A stretch of DNA of 64,000 nucleotides from Silene latifolia (taxonomy: Eukaryota > Streptophyta > Magnoliopsida > Caryophyllales > Caryophyllaceae). The stretch covers positions 149,098,422 to 149,162,421 of the forward strand of contig NC_133538.1 of the NCBI RefSeq assembly GCF_048544455.1, in the 5' to 3' direction. The position numbers were made by a program, and so were the translations under genes. Positions within the stretch are counted from its first letter, which is position 1. Each line of letters begins with the position of its first letter. Positions 47,970 through 59,629 of this stretch are shown one piece after another. The notes under the pieces were generated by a model, which saw nothing but the letters and a program-made list of their open reading frames with translations, was not told the DNA's origin and did no database searches.

Positions 47970-49518
47970 ACTGCTAAAAGAGGGAATAGCTTGACCACTT
48001 TATCTGACGGATGCCCAAGACACATGTGCCAAAGATCAAAATTCCCGTGCCCAGACACCTTATTCACCGCCAATGGCCGCGCCCCCGCTTTAATCCAAAA
48101 TAGTCCGTCCCGTAGCTCACCGGCTCTAATCGTCTTCCTCGAAGAAAGGTCCTGAATAAGGCAAGAATTCTTAGCAAACTCAAAGGAATAAGTAGTATCC
48201 ACTGTTAGTTGAGGAACAGATAGTAAATTGCATGTTAAGGTGGGAACGAATAAAACGCAACGAAGAGTAAGAAATTCATTAATATAAACCAAACCCATCA
48301 CAGAAGACACGACCTGTTGGCCATTAGGAAGCCCAACAGTTCGGCCCGGAATTTGTATTTGATCCTCCAAACATGACAGAGTGCCAGTGACATGATTGGA
48401 GGCACCCGTATCAATTATCCAGGACATACCGCTTAGACGATCCGAGGAGAGCAAGGAATGACCCGAGGAATTGATGATCATGGCATTAGCATGGACTGGC
48501 GGGTCTGAAGCAGAGGACTTAGTCGTCCCATTAGAGGAGCTGGCACCAGCTGTGGGACCAGCTGAGCCACCAGACCCGCGAGAGGCAGCACGAGCCCTAT
48601 AAAGACGATAATCAGCTAGAGTACGAGGCCTATCACCCCACCATTCCGGAAAACGCATTGTCTTAAAGAAACATCTAGCAACCTTATGACCACGCGTTTC
48701 ACAGGAAGAGTAAAACAGGCCAAGCTTTTCAGTACATTCTTTGTCACGGAGAATACGCCAATCAGTGTTGGCAGACGGGGTAGCAAAAATCGCCACATCA
48801 GAGACATTCGGTACGGTCTCAGCACGCAGCCGTTCTTCTTGAAGAACGAGATTGTAAGCACGACTAAGGGTAGGTAACGAATCCAATTGAAGTTGAGAAG
48901 AGCGAATATTACCGTATAAGGTGGGATCGAGTCCTATGAAAAACTGATGCAACCTTTCATTGTCTTGTCGCTGTAAAGCCTTGGGTCCAATCTCGCATTC
49001 GCATTTGCCACAGCGACACATAAACGGAGGTTCATGTTTAGCAATAGAATCCCACAGGGACTTGAGTTTTCCGAAATAAGTAGTCACATCCATCCCCTTA
49101 GTCTGTTTGCAATTATTTAATTGAGTTTTAAGGCCGTGAATCATCGTACCGTCTATAACAGCAAACTGTGCTTTGAGTTCGGACCACAAAACAGCGGCGT
49201 CATCGGGATATGAGATATTGTCGAGCAAACTTTCATCAATCGTATTACGTATCCATTGGATGATCGTACAATTGACAACCACCCAATTATCGAGTTCAAA
49301 GGCATCGGTGGGTTTCTTTATTGACCCATCAACAAAGCCAAACTTGCGGCGAGACTTCAGGGCCAGGCGTCATAATTGTCGCGGGGAAGAACAATGTTAG
49401 AAACTTTTGCACAAGGAACATCATGTGAACCGAGATAATAGGGGCTAGGAGGATCGATTTTTAGAGAAGCGTTGGAGGCAAGAGCTCCGGACATGGCGGC
49501 TGATTTGAGGATTTTCAT
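47966..49518 (-). pseudogene. gag-pro: Copia-A Gag and protease
   Basis: The start is the ATG at 49516-49518 (MKILKSAAMSGAL). A frameshift near 49370 separates the first 50 residues. The main frame (49282-47966) has Gag (WIRNTIDESLLDNISYPDDA, YFGKLKSLWDSIAKHE). It has a zinc knuckle in which the first Cys is Tyr (YSSCETRGHKVARC). It has the protease WIIDTGASNHVTG, with an intact D-T-G-A, and a GAG pre-integrase motif (DLWHMCLGHPS). It ends by frameshift at about 47967. Confidence 0.9.
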
Positions 49519-49553
49519 GGTGGAAAATTAGGTTATTTTTGAGAAAAGAGGAA

Positions 49554-49565
49554 TCTCTGATACCA
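49554..49565 (-). promoter_or_regulatory. Primer binding site of copia-A
   Basis: In minus orientation TGGTATCAGAGA matches the initiator tRNA-Met PBS. It directly abuts the position where the 5' LTR should start. That LTR now lies 9.9 kb away because Tat-B inserted at the junction. Confidence 0.85.
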
Positions 49566-49567
49566 TG

Positions 49568-50215
49568 TATTTTGTGTGGATTTTATGCAGGGCAAAATCA
49601 GGTCAGGGTGATGTTGTGCAGGGTTAACTAGCTCTAATTAGACTATTGGCCAGGTCGTCAGGGTACGATATTGAGCTATAAGTAAAATAACAACAATAAC
49701 AAGACAAACAATTTTGTACGTGGAAAACCCTTGAATAGAAAAAAACCACGGGCACCAAGCCAGGAGAGGATTTCACTATATGATTTGGGAGAATAAAGAT
49801 ATGACGATAACAATGCTTGTATTTCTCTAAGTAATGTGTATATTTCTTCTTGCGTATCAATGATGTGTCTCCAATATCTTCAAAGTGTCTCTTATATAGC
49901 TTTCCCATCTTGAGAACTTTGTATGATCAAGCATTCAAGGTGAACATTCTCCATAATTCTGGTAATAATTCTTTGAATATCTCCCTCTTAATTACCGTTT
50001 TCACTGCATAATCTTTATACTTAATTCTGCGTATTTATTTCCATTAATATACACGGATATGATCAAATATCATCCTGATATTTTGACCGTTATCCTCTCC
50101 ATGGCCTGGCGCCTATCTTCATGTGCCCTGAGAGCCTGGCACCCCGACGGCTGCACTGTCGGTCAGGTTTAGATAAAATCCGATCGGCGGTCTGCATGGA
50201 TTTCCAGGCCTAACA
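49568..50215 (-). repeat. 3' LTR of Tat-B
   Basis: It is near-identical to 58801-59447. Its first dinucleotide on the plus strand is TA where the right copy has TG, a point change. A TATATAAG box lies on the minus strand at 49891-49898. Confidence 0.9.
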
Positions 50216-50412
50216 ATTGCCCCTTATCTCCTTATTGGTAGTGCGAGGACGAAAAAAATGAGGAGATAACTTCAATCTTGGTAAGATTACCCAACGGTTA
50301 AGTTTTCCCCGATTAGTTTCTCGTAACGGCTCTTTTCTGCGATTCTTTGATGCGTGGATATTTACTGCAACTTCCTTAATGATTTTGCGGCTGGAACCCT
50401 AATCTTCTTTGC

Positions 50413-50420
50413 TATAAATA
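50413..50420 (+). promoter_or_regulatory. TATA box of the antisense gene in Tat-B
   Basis: TATAAATA lies 141 bp upstream of the ATG at 50554, followed by a pyrimidine-rich leader (TTCTTATCTTCTTTCTTTAA). It faces into the element, opposite to the LTR-driven genes. It lies about 200 bp inside the 3' LTR border. Confidence 0.6.
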
Positions 50421-50553
50421 CTTGGGTGCTTCATTAAGTTGAACTCATCAACACAATTTCTTCTTATCTTCTTTCTTTAACTTTCTTTTTCTTCAGTTTT
50501 CTTAATTCCTAACTTCCCAAATCTTTAATCAATCTTCCATAATTCTTCAAATA

Positions 50554-52618
50554 ATGGCCGCAAAGAAAAAATCTACTGGCGTGCAGTTCTCGCAACTCCT
50601 CCTCCTCGAAACCTGAGGAAGTTTCTTCTGAAACTTTGCCTGCTTCTTCTGTTGCTCCATCTCCCACAGTAAATAAGCTGAGTGACCCTCCATTGGAGAT
50701 GATCTCAATATCTCATGGTGCTTTTCAATTCAAGCCTACGGAGGCTTTAAACGAAGATCAGTCTCCTGCAAAACCGTTTGAAGCCTGAGTTCGAGAAAAT
50801 TTTGAAGGATAAAGGAATTATCCCTGCTGATGCTGAAGTCTGGATCCCTGAGGATTCTCCTTTCAGGGCTGACTGGGCTTATCCTGGTTGGTTTTGCATC
50901 CATGACTGGGCCTTCAGGGCAGGTTGTAAGCTTCCTTTTTCTCCTCTTATGGCTGAGGTTATTAAGGAGATTGGTGTTCCCTCTTATCAATTAATGCCGA
51001 TGATGTGGAAGGTTGTATGTTCTATTGAGAACCTCTGTAAAAAACACAATATTTCTTTTTCTCTTGATGATTTGAAGACCGTTATCTTTGTTAAAACAAA
51101 CAAATCATGGCCGTATAAGTTTTAAGGTCGTATGCGTCTACTACTCCTCTTCGAGTAACTTGGATAGCGGCCATGATAAGGGTGGGCTCAAGGCTATATG
51201 TTTGTCGGACCAACAGCGGGTCCCGACCGGCGTATTTAAATCATGAGGCCTGTGTGGTGGTGAGTCTTTTGGTTTCTTTCTTTGACCGCATGTTTTTCTG
51301 TTAGTGAAAAATGAAAATAATGAGTCATACCTCTTATGTGCGTGATTGATGATCAAGTTCTTCAAACCGAGTATCCTACTCCCAATGTTTCTACCTTCCT
51401 TGCTATTCCTCCTTTGGAGAGGTCCTGGCCTCTTTGTTGTGGGGTTGGTCACCTTCCTCATTGTTTGAAGGTGGCGGTGTTCCCGTGCCGGCCAAAGCTT
51501 CAGTGGGTCGCTAGTGCCACTACTTGAAAGTGAGTCCATTTTAAACTTTCTTTTCTTTTTATCCGGGTTTCGATGATGCTTGGTTTATATTCTCGATATA
51601 GTATTTCGTGTTGCGCCTACCGGTCGTCTGTTCGCCTTGCCAGGTTTGGTATGGTGACCTTTCACCAGTGGCTAAGATCAAGGAGGAAGGCCCTCGGGAA
51701 GCGGGGATATGAACTGTCATTGACTTGACCGAGCAAATCCGATGTCGCCAAGGTCACTCATCGCACTGCGCCCCTATCGAGACAAGTTCAACAACCCGTA
51801 AAAGGAGAATTGAAGATGTTGATGTTTCGCCCTGGTCGGGAGGTGAGAGCCAGGTTGGATAATATGGAGGTCGCTAAGGTGAAAATCGGGGACTATGCAA
51901 CTTCTAAATCGGATGTCATGCTTACCCTTGACCCTGTTGAGACCGCTACTCGGTAGTTGCTTGATGGATCACTCGTCCCCCCTGTTGGTGGTGCCCTGGC
52001 TCTTGTGAGGAGGTAAGTTTGGAATAATTTCTATGTGTGTTTTGTTTTGGTAATTTTCTATTGTTGGTATAAGTTACTCACACTTTTCTTGTTTTTTGAC
52101 CAGGGTCTGTTGCGACTTTGTCTCCATAATGCCTATCAGGCTACTTCTTTGGTGGCTTAATTGAACCGATGAGATCAGTTATGATAGGTCAAGTCCGATT
52201 TGGATTTTGCGCGAGTGACTGGTGCTAAAGTGCCGACTTGGCAAGGGTGCAAGCCGAGAGGGATCTTGCTAAGGCGAGGCGTTTCGAGCAAGCGGTACAT
52301 TGCAGGAAGCCCTGGACAGAAATGAGGAGCTCACCCAAGAGAGGGATGACTTGGAGTTCAGGCTGGATGATGCTTCCCTCTATTTCTATATCAAGGGAAG
52401 GGCAGCTGCTATGTCGGAGCCTGTCGAGTCCAGGGCCAAATGGGATCCTGCAGCTGAGATGGCTTTTGCTGCTTCAAAGTATCCTGACCTGCATAATTTG
52501 GAGAATGAACAGGAGGTTGACTCCCCAGGGGAGCAGGACGTTGAGGCTGAGGCGGCTAAGAGCGGGGAGTAGGTTGTTGATGCTGCTGCTTCTAAGGAGA
52601 AGCAGTGATATTTTTTAA
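50554..52618 (+). pseudogene. Antisense accessory gene of Tat-B (Transposase_28-like), broken
   Basis: The ATG at 50554 opens MAAKKKSTG, then the frame shifts into a Ser/Pro-rich stretch (SSSSKPEEVSSETLPASS). After another shift the frame at 50778-51125 reads ILKDKGIIPADAEVW, YPGWFCIHDWAFRAGCKLPF, SPLMAEVIKEIGV and SYQLMPMMWKVVCSIENL. This resembles the PF04195 'putative gypsy type transposon' (Transposase_28) domain. Further pieces follow, and the C-terminus (52300-52572) is a coiled coil (EALDRNEELTQERDDLEFRL) with an acidic tail. Several frameshifts and stops make it non-functional. Introns may exist (GT and AG candidates at 51250-51550) but are not proven. Confidence 0.65.
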
Positions 52619-52619
52619 T

Positions 52620-53459
52620 TCTCAGTTGGTATTTTGGCCCATCCAGGGGGGATGTCCCTGGACAAACATTATTTTTATTTTCCTGTTTTGGGCCAGGGGG
52701 ACTCTCCCTGGCCTTTATGAATATTTTGGCGCCTTTGCCCCATGGGGTAAAGGTTTTTATTAATATAGGCATGATGGCCTTCTTTTGGCTTATCCTATCT
52801 TTTGCTTTACTTGTGAATTTCATCCTGTTGGTGCTGTCAAGCATCTAGCTTTGAATAACCTGCACATTATTTTTGTTTTAATTTATCACGAGTATTTCAA
52901 CCAAGTATAGTTTTTGCTATAATGGTTGAAGGGGTGGGAAATACGGCCTGTCAGGAGGGCTTATGTCCCCTGCCTAGCTGGAGGGCTTGGTATTCGGCCT
53001 GTCAGGAGGGCGTTTAGACTGATGGTCGGGATAAAACACCCTTGCACCCGTCTTGCTGCGTCCAGACGGTTGTAATAAGTGGCAGTAAACCTAGTCAGGT
53101 CAGGCAATTATTTCATGCCTAATTGGCCCTGACTTTTTACTGTATCTGGTGGTGGTTACCAACTCGTTAGGCACAGTTAAGTGCAGATTTTTTTTTTGTT
53201 TTTTTTTTGTTTCAGGAATGTAGAATAGAGTAGCCCTCAATCCTGAATATTTATGCATATAATCTTTTATTATGTATAATTGTTCAGGATTCAAAAAGTA
53301 AATAGATGGGTTAGTTGAACAGGTATAAAATACGAGACAAGGCATGTAAAACATGTAGTTCATCACATAGCATGTTGGGTTGAGTAGTGATTTAATTTAT
53401 ACCTGATTGTAGCCTGATCTTTACATATGGAATAGTTTTAAATGAGTTACATTCCAGGA
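52620..53459. other. Non-coding spacer between antisense gene and integrase in Tat-B
   Basis: No domain is visible. The motifs GGCCTGTCAGGAGGGC (about 52945 and 52998) and CCAGGGGG (52645, 52694) repeat. This is where the sense and antisense transcripts would converge, so termination signals may lie here; none is clear. Confidence 0.45.
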
Positions 53460-54770
53460 TCTTGGGATCATTTCCCCTTCTAGTGTTTGGAGCCTGTATG
53501 CTCCTTGTCCAACAATTGAATCAATTAAGTAAGGGCCTTCCCACGTGGGAGCCAGGTTTGCTGCTTGATTTTTCTTTTTATTTGGAAATACTTTGCATAG
53601 GACAAGGTCTCCTTCTTTGAAGACCCCGACCCGACGTTTTTATTGTAAGTCCTGAAAGCGCTTGTTGATATGATGCCATCCGATTTTGGCGGCGTCTCTT
53701 AGTTCTTCGGGACTAAGTTATCTTGCATCAAGTCTTTGTTTGTTTCAACGTTGTTTAGGCCGCATCCGGATGTTGGTACCTATACTTCCGCAGAATGACG
53801 ACTTCATGACCATACACCAGGGAGTAAGGTGTTTGGCCATTGCGATCTTTGGAGTTATCCTGTCTGCCCATAGTACTAATGGAAGTTCTTCAGCCCATCT
53901 GCCTCATCTTCTTTTCAGCTTCTTTTTTAGGCAACTTATGACTACTTTTTTGCTTGACTCTGCCTGGCCGTTAGCTTTTGGGTATCCAGGGGTCGATGTT
54001 ACCAGGTTGATATTCCATTCTTAGCAGAATGCTTGGGTCCTTTTCCCCACGAACTGAGTTCCGTTGTCACATACTATTTCTGATGGGACTCCATATCTGC
54101 AAATAATGTTTGTCCTGATGAAGGATATTACTTCCTTTTCGGTTACTTGCCTGTAAGAGTCAGCCTCAATCCATTTGGAGAAGTAATCAGTCATGGCTAA
54201 CATGAAGACTTTTTGTCCTGGAGCTACATGCAATTTTCCCACAATATCCATGCCCCACTTTTTAAATGGCCAGGGTGCGGAGATTGAATGAAGGAGTTCA
54301 GATGGCTAATGTATGATTGGTGCATGAATTTGGCAGGCTTCACATTTTGAAGAGTATTCGAGCGATCGGCCCTCGGTGTAGGCCGAGTAGCTGTCTCCGA
54401 GAACTTTGCTTGCCAGGCTCTTTCCTCCTTTATGGTTGCCACAGTGTCCATCATGTATCTCTTGAAGTACTAGCTTGGCTTCGTCAGGCTCCAAGCATCT
54501 CAGGTAGGGTCCAGCTTGCGATCTCTTGAACAAGGTGTTATTGATGATAACATAAGTTGAAGCTCTAATTTTAAAGGCCCTTGCCTCATGCATATCCTGA
54601 GGTAGTATTCCTCGGAGAAACCAGTCGTAATAGGGTTTAGTCCAAGAGTTATTGTCCTGATTGACAGGATTGATCTGTTCAAGTCTGCTGATGGTTGGCT
54701 CTAATAATTGCACAATTGGTATTTTATCGAAAACAGTGGGGGTAAAATTTGAACCTAGGTCGGCGAGCAT
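53460..54770 (-). pseudogene. pol: Tat-B integrase
   Basis: The H2C2 finger lies in 54770-54306 (LQEIHDGHCGNHKGGKSLA, then CEACQIHAP). The core lies in 54251-54021 (MDIVGKLHVAPGQKVFML, MTDYFSKWIEADSY, FIRTNIICRYGVPSEIV, CDNGTQF). Downstream the frames are degraded, but PGYPKANGQAES near 53985 on the minus strand marks the region of the catalytic Glu, and later pieces end near 53460. Frameshifts lie between the finger and the core. The catalytic Asp residues are present. Confidence 0.82.
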
Positions 54771-55393
54771 CACTGGGTATTCGTGTCTCTTGATATTTGA
54801 TCTATATCAAATAAAACAAATTTAGCGGTAAGGTTTTTTGCATATTCTAAATACGAAATCATTTTTGCATCCTTAGCCGTATAAATTCCCTTTATTTGAT
54901 TGGCAATTAAGAGTGAATCAGTTTTTACCTTTAGGTTTTGAATACCGAGGTCTAGACATACCTTTAAGCCTGCTATCAAGGCTTCATATTCTGCTTCATT
55001 GTTGGTAGCTTTGAACTCACAGCTTACAGCCTGAGCTATCACATCTCCCTGTGGTGATTTAAGTACTAGTCCTAACCCTATCCCCCTGGCGTTGGATGCC
55101 CCATTTATGAATAGGGTCCATTCCTGGTCTGGGGTTTTATTCTCTAGCTGATTGACCTCTTTTATCAGGTCTGGTTCTAAGTTAGGGCTAAAATCAGCCA
55201 CAAAGTCTGCTAGGGCCTGCGATTTGATCGTTGCCCTGGGTTCAAAAGAGATGTCATATGTGCTAATCTGTACTGACCATTTGACCATCCTGCCTGAAAG
55301 TTCAGGCTTACACAGGACAAATTTTATGGGTAAGTTGGTCCTGACTATAATGGGGTGACTTTCAAAATAAGGTCTCAGCTTGGTACATGACAT
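54770..55393 (-). pseudogene. pol: Tat-B RNase H, first catalytic Asp changed
   Basis: The frame includes KWSVQISTYDISFEPRATIK, QEWTLFINGASNARGIGLGL, NNEAEYEALIAGLKVCLDLG and VKTDSLLIANQIKG, which is a typical gypsy RNase H. The first catalytic position is Asn (FINGAS) where the family has Asp (xVDGAS). This would abolish activity and could be a single G-to-A change. It continues toward the integrase finger through a frameshift at 54770. Confidence 0.85.
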
Positions 55394-55722
55394 AATTAAA
55401 GCTAAAACATATTTTTCAAGTAGTCCATACCTTAACTCAAAGATCTAGCAGGCTTTTACTTACATAGTAGATCGGATGTTCCGCCCGTCCTGTTCTTTTA
55501 CCAGGATTGCATGTTTGATCTTTGTGTCGATGTGATAGGTACATCGACTAACGTTCTCCCTTTTCTCGGTTTAGCCGAAGGGTGGAGATGATAAATAGGA
55601 TTTTAGATCCTGAAAAGTTGCCTCATGCTCATCCGTCGATTTGGAATTGTTTATTTTTCCTCGGAGGTTATAGAATGTTTTGCATCTTTCGGAAGATCTT
55701 GATATAAAGCGGTTCGGGGCGG

Positions 55723-56679
55723 CTATCCGGCTGTCAATTTTTGGATATCTTTTGAGACTTGGGTGATTTGTAGTTCCAGGATAGCCTTTATCTGTTTAGG
55801 GCTTGCTTCTATGCCTCTCTTTGTGACCATATATCCAAGAAATTTGCCTGTAGAGACTCCAAAGTGGCACTTTGCAGGGTTCAGCTTCATGTTATATTTT
55901 TCTAATATCTCAAATGCTATTTCTAGGTGCTTCACATGATCTTCTGCATTCTTGGATTTCACCACCATGTCATCTATGTATACTTCCATGATGTCACCTA
56001 TCTGGTTTTTAAACATCATGTTGACAGGCGCCGACGTCGTTGCCCCTGCATTCTTCAGGCTGAAAGGCATGGCAGTGTAACAGTATATGCCTCGGTCTGT
56101 AATGAATGCAGTACTCTCCTGGTCATCAGGGTGCATTTTTATTTGACTGAATCCGCTGGAAGCATCCATGAATGTCAGCATTTCATGGCTTGCTGTGGCG
56201 TCTACCATGGCATCAATATGAGGTAGGGGTAATGGATCTTTAGGGCAAGCTTTGTTCAGGTCAGTGTAGTCTACACAGACTCTCCACTTCCCATTTTTTT
56301 TCTGCACAACAACTACGTTAGCCAGCCACTCAGGGTACATTACTTCCCTGATCATCCCCATATCCAAGAGTTTTTCTACTTCTTTATTTATTATGGTGTT
56401 TCTTTCAGCTGCAAATTTGCGCCTTTTCTGCTGCACAAGCTTAAAAGATGGGTCAACTTTGAGCTTATGGGTAATAATATCAGCGCTAATTCCAGTCATA
56501 TCAAAATGTGACCAAGCAAACCAAGATGATTTATTTTTAAGGAATCTTACCAGTTCAGGCCTGACACTATCTGGTGTGTCAGATCCTATTAAAACATACC
56601 TGTCAGGGTACTCAAGGTCAAGAATTACCTGATCTGTTTCCATTCTGGGAGGTGCTACATAAGTGCTCCCGAGTGGCAT
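55723..56679 (-). pseudogene. pol: Tat-B reverse transcriptase
   Basis: A 318-codon frame carries VQQKRRKFAAERNTIINKEV, VVVQKKNGKWRVCVDYTDLN, PLPHIDAMVDATA, LTFMDASSGFSQIKM, MPFSLKNAGATTSAP and the catalytic MEVYIDDMVVKS, followed by the thumb (LNPAKCHFGVSTGKFLGYMV). Unlike Tat-A, the YxDD box is intact. It is cut off after GIEASPKQIKAIL by a frameshift, so the connection region (55720-55400) is degraded. Confidence 0.88.
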
Positions 56680-56719
56680 TGTAATTGCTATACCAGGGAC
56701 TTACCCGCCTTGGAAGGCT

Positions 56720-57211
56720 TCAAGGTCTTTGTGTAGCACTCTGGGCTGTCTTGTGATCCCCTTTGATTGTGGCTATGCTCCAGTCTGTTGGTATCTTGAT
56801 GCACTGGTGATAGGTTGATGGTACGGCCTTGACATTGTGAATCCAGGGTCTGCCCAGGATGGCGTTGTAGGATGATAAGCAGTCAAGGACCCCAAACTTT
56901 TCATAGGATGAGACTCCTTTCATATAGGTTGGGAGGTGGATCTCTCCTGGAGTGCTCCTGGTTTCACCACTGAATCCTACTAGGACGCTGGATTTTTTGG
57001 TAATTTGATTCTCGTTTATCTTCATGGCTTTCAGTACGTCAAGCATGATCAGGTTTACTGAGCTGCCTCTATCTACCAGGATCCTTCTTAATGTGGCTGT
57101 TCCAATCTGCATAGAAATGACCAGGCCATCATGATGGACATCAGGGATGCCCACCAGGTCACAATCATTGAAAGTGATTGTTGGAACAGGATCCAGCCTG
57201 CAGGGTGACAC
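56720..57211 (-). pseudogene. pro: Tat-B aspartic protease
   Basis: The frame contains ITFNDCDLVGIPDVHHDGLV, LRRILVDRGSSVNLIMLDVL and YNAILGRPWIHNVKAVPSTY, a complete retropepsin-like layout. The active site reads D-R-G-S, where Arg is unusual between the Asp and Gly. It may be inactive, though Tat proteases vary at this position. It lies between the degraded Gag end and the RT. Confidence 0.82.
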
Positions 57212-57494
57212 AGTCCTCAGTGTCCTAGCTATCTTTTTTACTGCTGAACTTGTCAGGCCGTAAATCTCTGAACCGCCAGATATAAATTTTACTTCATAGA
57301 GTGGTGGTGGTGGAGGGAGATTACGATCTTGCCTGTGCTCCGATTTTCCTTATTCGGTTTGCGTTCCGCCCTTCATCTTGATCGGTCTTTCAAGTATCCC
57401 GACTTTAGCGGGTAGGCTACTTCCTTTCTCGGGGTGAAACAGTCATCGTGGTGTGTCCAATATCCATGTGAAATGCACCATTTTGAATTGTCTC

Positions 57495-58723
57495 TCATGG
57501 GATTTGGATTTTTCGATTTCTTGGGCCATCTAACAAATTTGTGCCCATGTTGTCAAGCCTCCGGATTAATCCCGCAATATCAACACTAAAGTTATGCTCG
57601 GAGATAGGTGGATAAACCTTAACCTTACCTTGATATTCATGAGCCAGGTTGACTTTCCGATCCGATCCCCGGAATATGGAGTAGGTATGTAGTTGTTCCT
57701 TCGTTGCTTTTCCTATTGCTTCTTTCATGATCCCTTGGTCCCTTTGGGTGATCCAAGTTTGTAGCTTTTATCTTCTTCCAGCCTGATGAAGGCAAGGGTC
57801 TTGGCTTGAACATCTTCGAAGATGTGGCAAGGATACTTAGTGAGTTCACTGTATAAGTCACTATGTGGTAGTAACCCCTATCTGAATGCCTCCACTGCTG
57901 TTTCAACGTCACACCTGGGTATAGACACTTTCTCTTTGTTGAATCTTGCAAGGAATGTCCCGAGAGTTTCATCAGGCTCACGCAACTCGGTAAAGGTCTT
58001 TGGATCGTTTTTCCAACTCCCTGGTACTTGCAAACCTGTTGGTTGAAAGCGTTGATCAGGTTGGCAAAGGAATGGATACTACCGAGGCGGGTTGATGTAC
58101 CATTGCGAGGGAAGGGCGGTCGGGGTCGTTCCAAATCCTTTGCACATGCAAACTTGTCTGAACTCGCTGGGGATAGACGCAGCCAACATCTTTTGCTTGT
58201 AAAGAGCCACGTGATTTTGTGGATCCGTGGTTCCATCATAGACCCTCATGGATGGAATTGTGAACTTCTTTGGTAGGTCTACTTTTGCTATTTCGTCTAT
58301 GAAGGGCTTAATCAAAGATATTGTCGGGCGACTTCTTCCATCTTGGCGGTACTCGGTATCTTGTCGAATTTTTCGTTGAGTTTCTTGATCTCCTGAACTA
58401 CTACTATCATGATGGCTGCTGCAGATTCATCAGGTTTATCATCATTTTTTGGTTCATCATCACCATCTACGTTAGTGATCTTAGGAGTACTTGGGCTCCC
58501 AAAGCTGGAAAAATCAATGTTTTTGATGATTGATGAAAATGGGGTTCCTGGTTGGAATTTAGAGCCTGCCCCTTGGGTTTTTTCCAATTTTTTGCTTGGG
58601 GACTCGATTCTTTCGGTTGCAGGATTTTTGCTTGATTTGGGCCACTTTTTCTTTCAGGCTTTCCAATTCAGTGATTTTTTGGAGAGCTATATTCAATTGT
58701 TCCTCAACGGTGGGTTGGGCCAT
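57495..58723 (-). pseudogene. gag: Tat-B Gag
   Basis: The start is the ATG at 58721-58723 (MAQPTVEEQLNIALQKITEL). After a frameshift the next frame (58587-58312) has a spacer (FQPGTPFSSIIKNIDF). Then comes the Gag core: KPFIDEIAKVDLPKKFTIPS, YDGTTDPQNHVALYKQKMLA, SFANLINAFNQQ in another frame, and DETLGTFLARFNKEKVSIP. A zinc knuckle is not visible. Frameshifts and stops fragment it. Confidence 0.75.
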
Positions 58724-58781
58724 TTTTGTAGGTTTTTGAGTTTTTTGTAAGATAAGAAAAAAGGATTTAGAGAGCTAGATG

Positions 58782-58799
58782 CCCCACGGTGGGCGCCAA
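58782..58799 (-). promoter_or_regulatory. Primer binding site of Tat-B
   Basis: In minus orientation the LTR end CAAAACA is followed by ATTGGCGCCCACCGTGGGG, a PBS type common in Tat-like gypsy elements. Confidence 0.75.
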
Positions 58800-58800
58800 T

Positions 58801-59447
58801 TGTTTTGTGTGGATTTTGTGCAGGGCGAAATCAGGTCAGGGTGATGTTGTGCAGGGTTAACTAGCTCTAATTGGACTATTGGTCGGGTCATCAGGGTACG
58901 ATATTGAGCTATAAGTAAAATAACAACAATAACAAGACTAACAATTTTGTACGTGGAAAACCCTTGAATGGGAAAAAACCACGGGCACCAAGCCAAGAGA
59001 GGATTTCACTATATGATTTGGGAGAATAAAGATATGACGATAACAATGCTTGTATTTCTCTAAGTAATGTGTATATTTCTTCTTGTGTATCAATGATGTG
59101 TCTCCAATATCTTCAAAGTGTCTCTTATATAACTTTCCCATCTTGAACAATTTTGTATGATCAAGCATTGAAGGTGAACATTCTCCATAATTCTTTGGTA
59201 ATAATTCTTTGAATATCTCCTCTTAATTACCGTTTTTCTTGCATAATCTTTATACTTAATGCTGCGTATTTATTTCCATTAATATACGCGGATATGATCA
59301 AATATCATCCTGATATTTTGACCGTTGTCCTCTCCATGGCCTGGCGCCTATCTTCATGTGCCCTGAGAGCCTGGCACCCTGACAACATGTCAGTCAGGTT
59401 TAGATAAAATGCTGATCAGGGCGGTCTGCGGATTTCCAGGCTTAACA
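58801..59447 (-). repeat. 5' LTR of Tat-B
   Basis: This 647-bp LTR starts TGTTTTGTGTGG and ends GGCTTAACA, followed by the CCATG target duplication. It aligns with the left copy throughout, with scattered substitutions and short indels. Confidence 0.9.
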
Positions 59448-59450
59448 CCA

Positions 59451-59624
59451 TGTTAAGAGATATGAGGGGAATGCTTAATTGTATTAGGGTAGCCATAATG
59501 TGGCTTAAATAGAGTACAAGGCTAATAACGATATCGTAACAATATCCGTAAATCAAGGCTCGGATATTGCTATTAAGGAAAATACAATCTCATAATATTA
59601 GCTAGAATATATAACTTCCTAATA
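59451..59624 (-). repeat. 5' LTR of copia-A
   Basis: It is identical to the left LTR except at two positions (in GGCTCGGAT and AATCTCATAA). It is followed by AAAGC, the target duplication. Confidence 0.93.
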
Positions 59625-59629
59625 AAAGC

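Larger units (their letters stand above)
49568..59447 (-). mobile_element. Tat-B gypsy element nested in copia-A
   Basis: LTRs of about 648 bp (49568-50215 and 58801-59447) start T(G/A)TTTTGTGTGG and end GGC(C/T)TAACA. The 5-bp repeat CCATG (49563-49567 and 59448-59452) flanks them. A PBS beside the right LTR and an AAGGGGC polypurine tract beside the left LTR set minus orientation. It carries gag, protease, RT, RNase H and integrase remains, and a plus-strand gene between integrase and the 3' LTR. Confidence 0.92.
45036..59624 (-). mobile_element. Copia-A LTR retrotransposon, interrupted by Tat-B
   Basis: LTRs of 174 bp (45036-45209 and 59451-59624) differ at two positions. The flanking 5-bp repeat AAAGC (45031-45035 and 59625-59629) proves the borders. 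Read in minus orientation the LTR is TATTAGGAAG...CTTAACA, so the first dinucleotide is TA rather than TG in both copies. Without the 9.9-kb insertion the element is about 4.7 kb, normal for copia with short LTRs (Ale/Retrofit-like by size; the lineage is inference). Confidence 0.93.
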
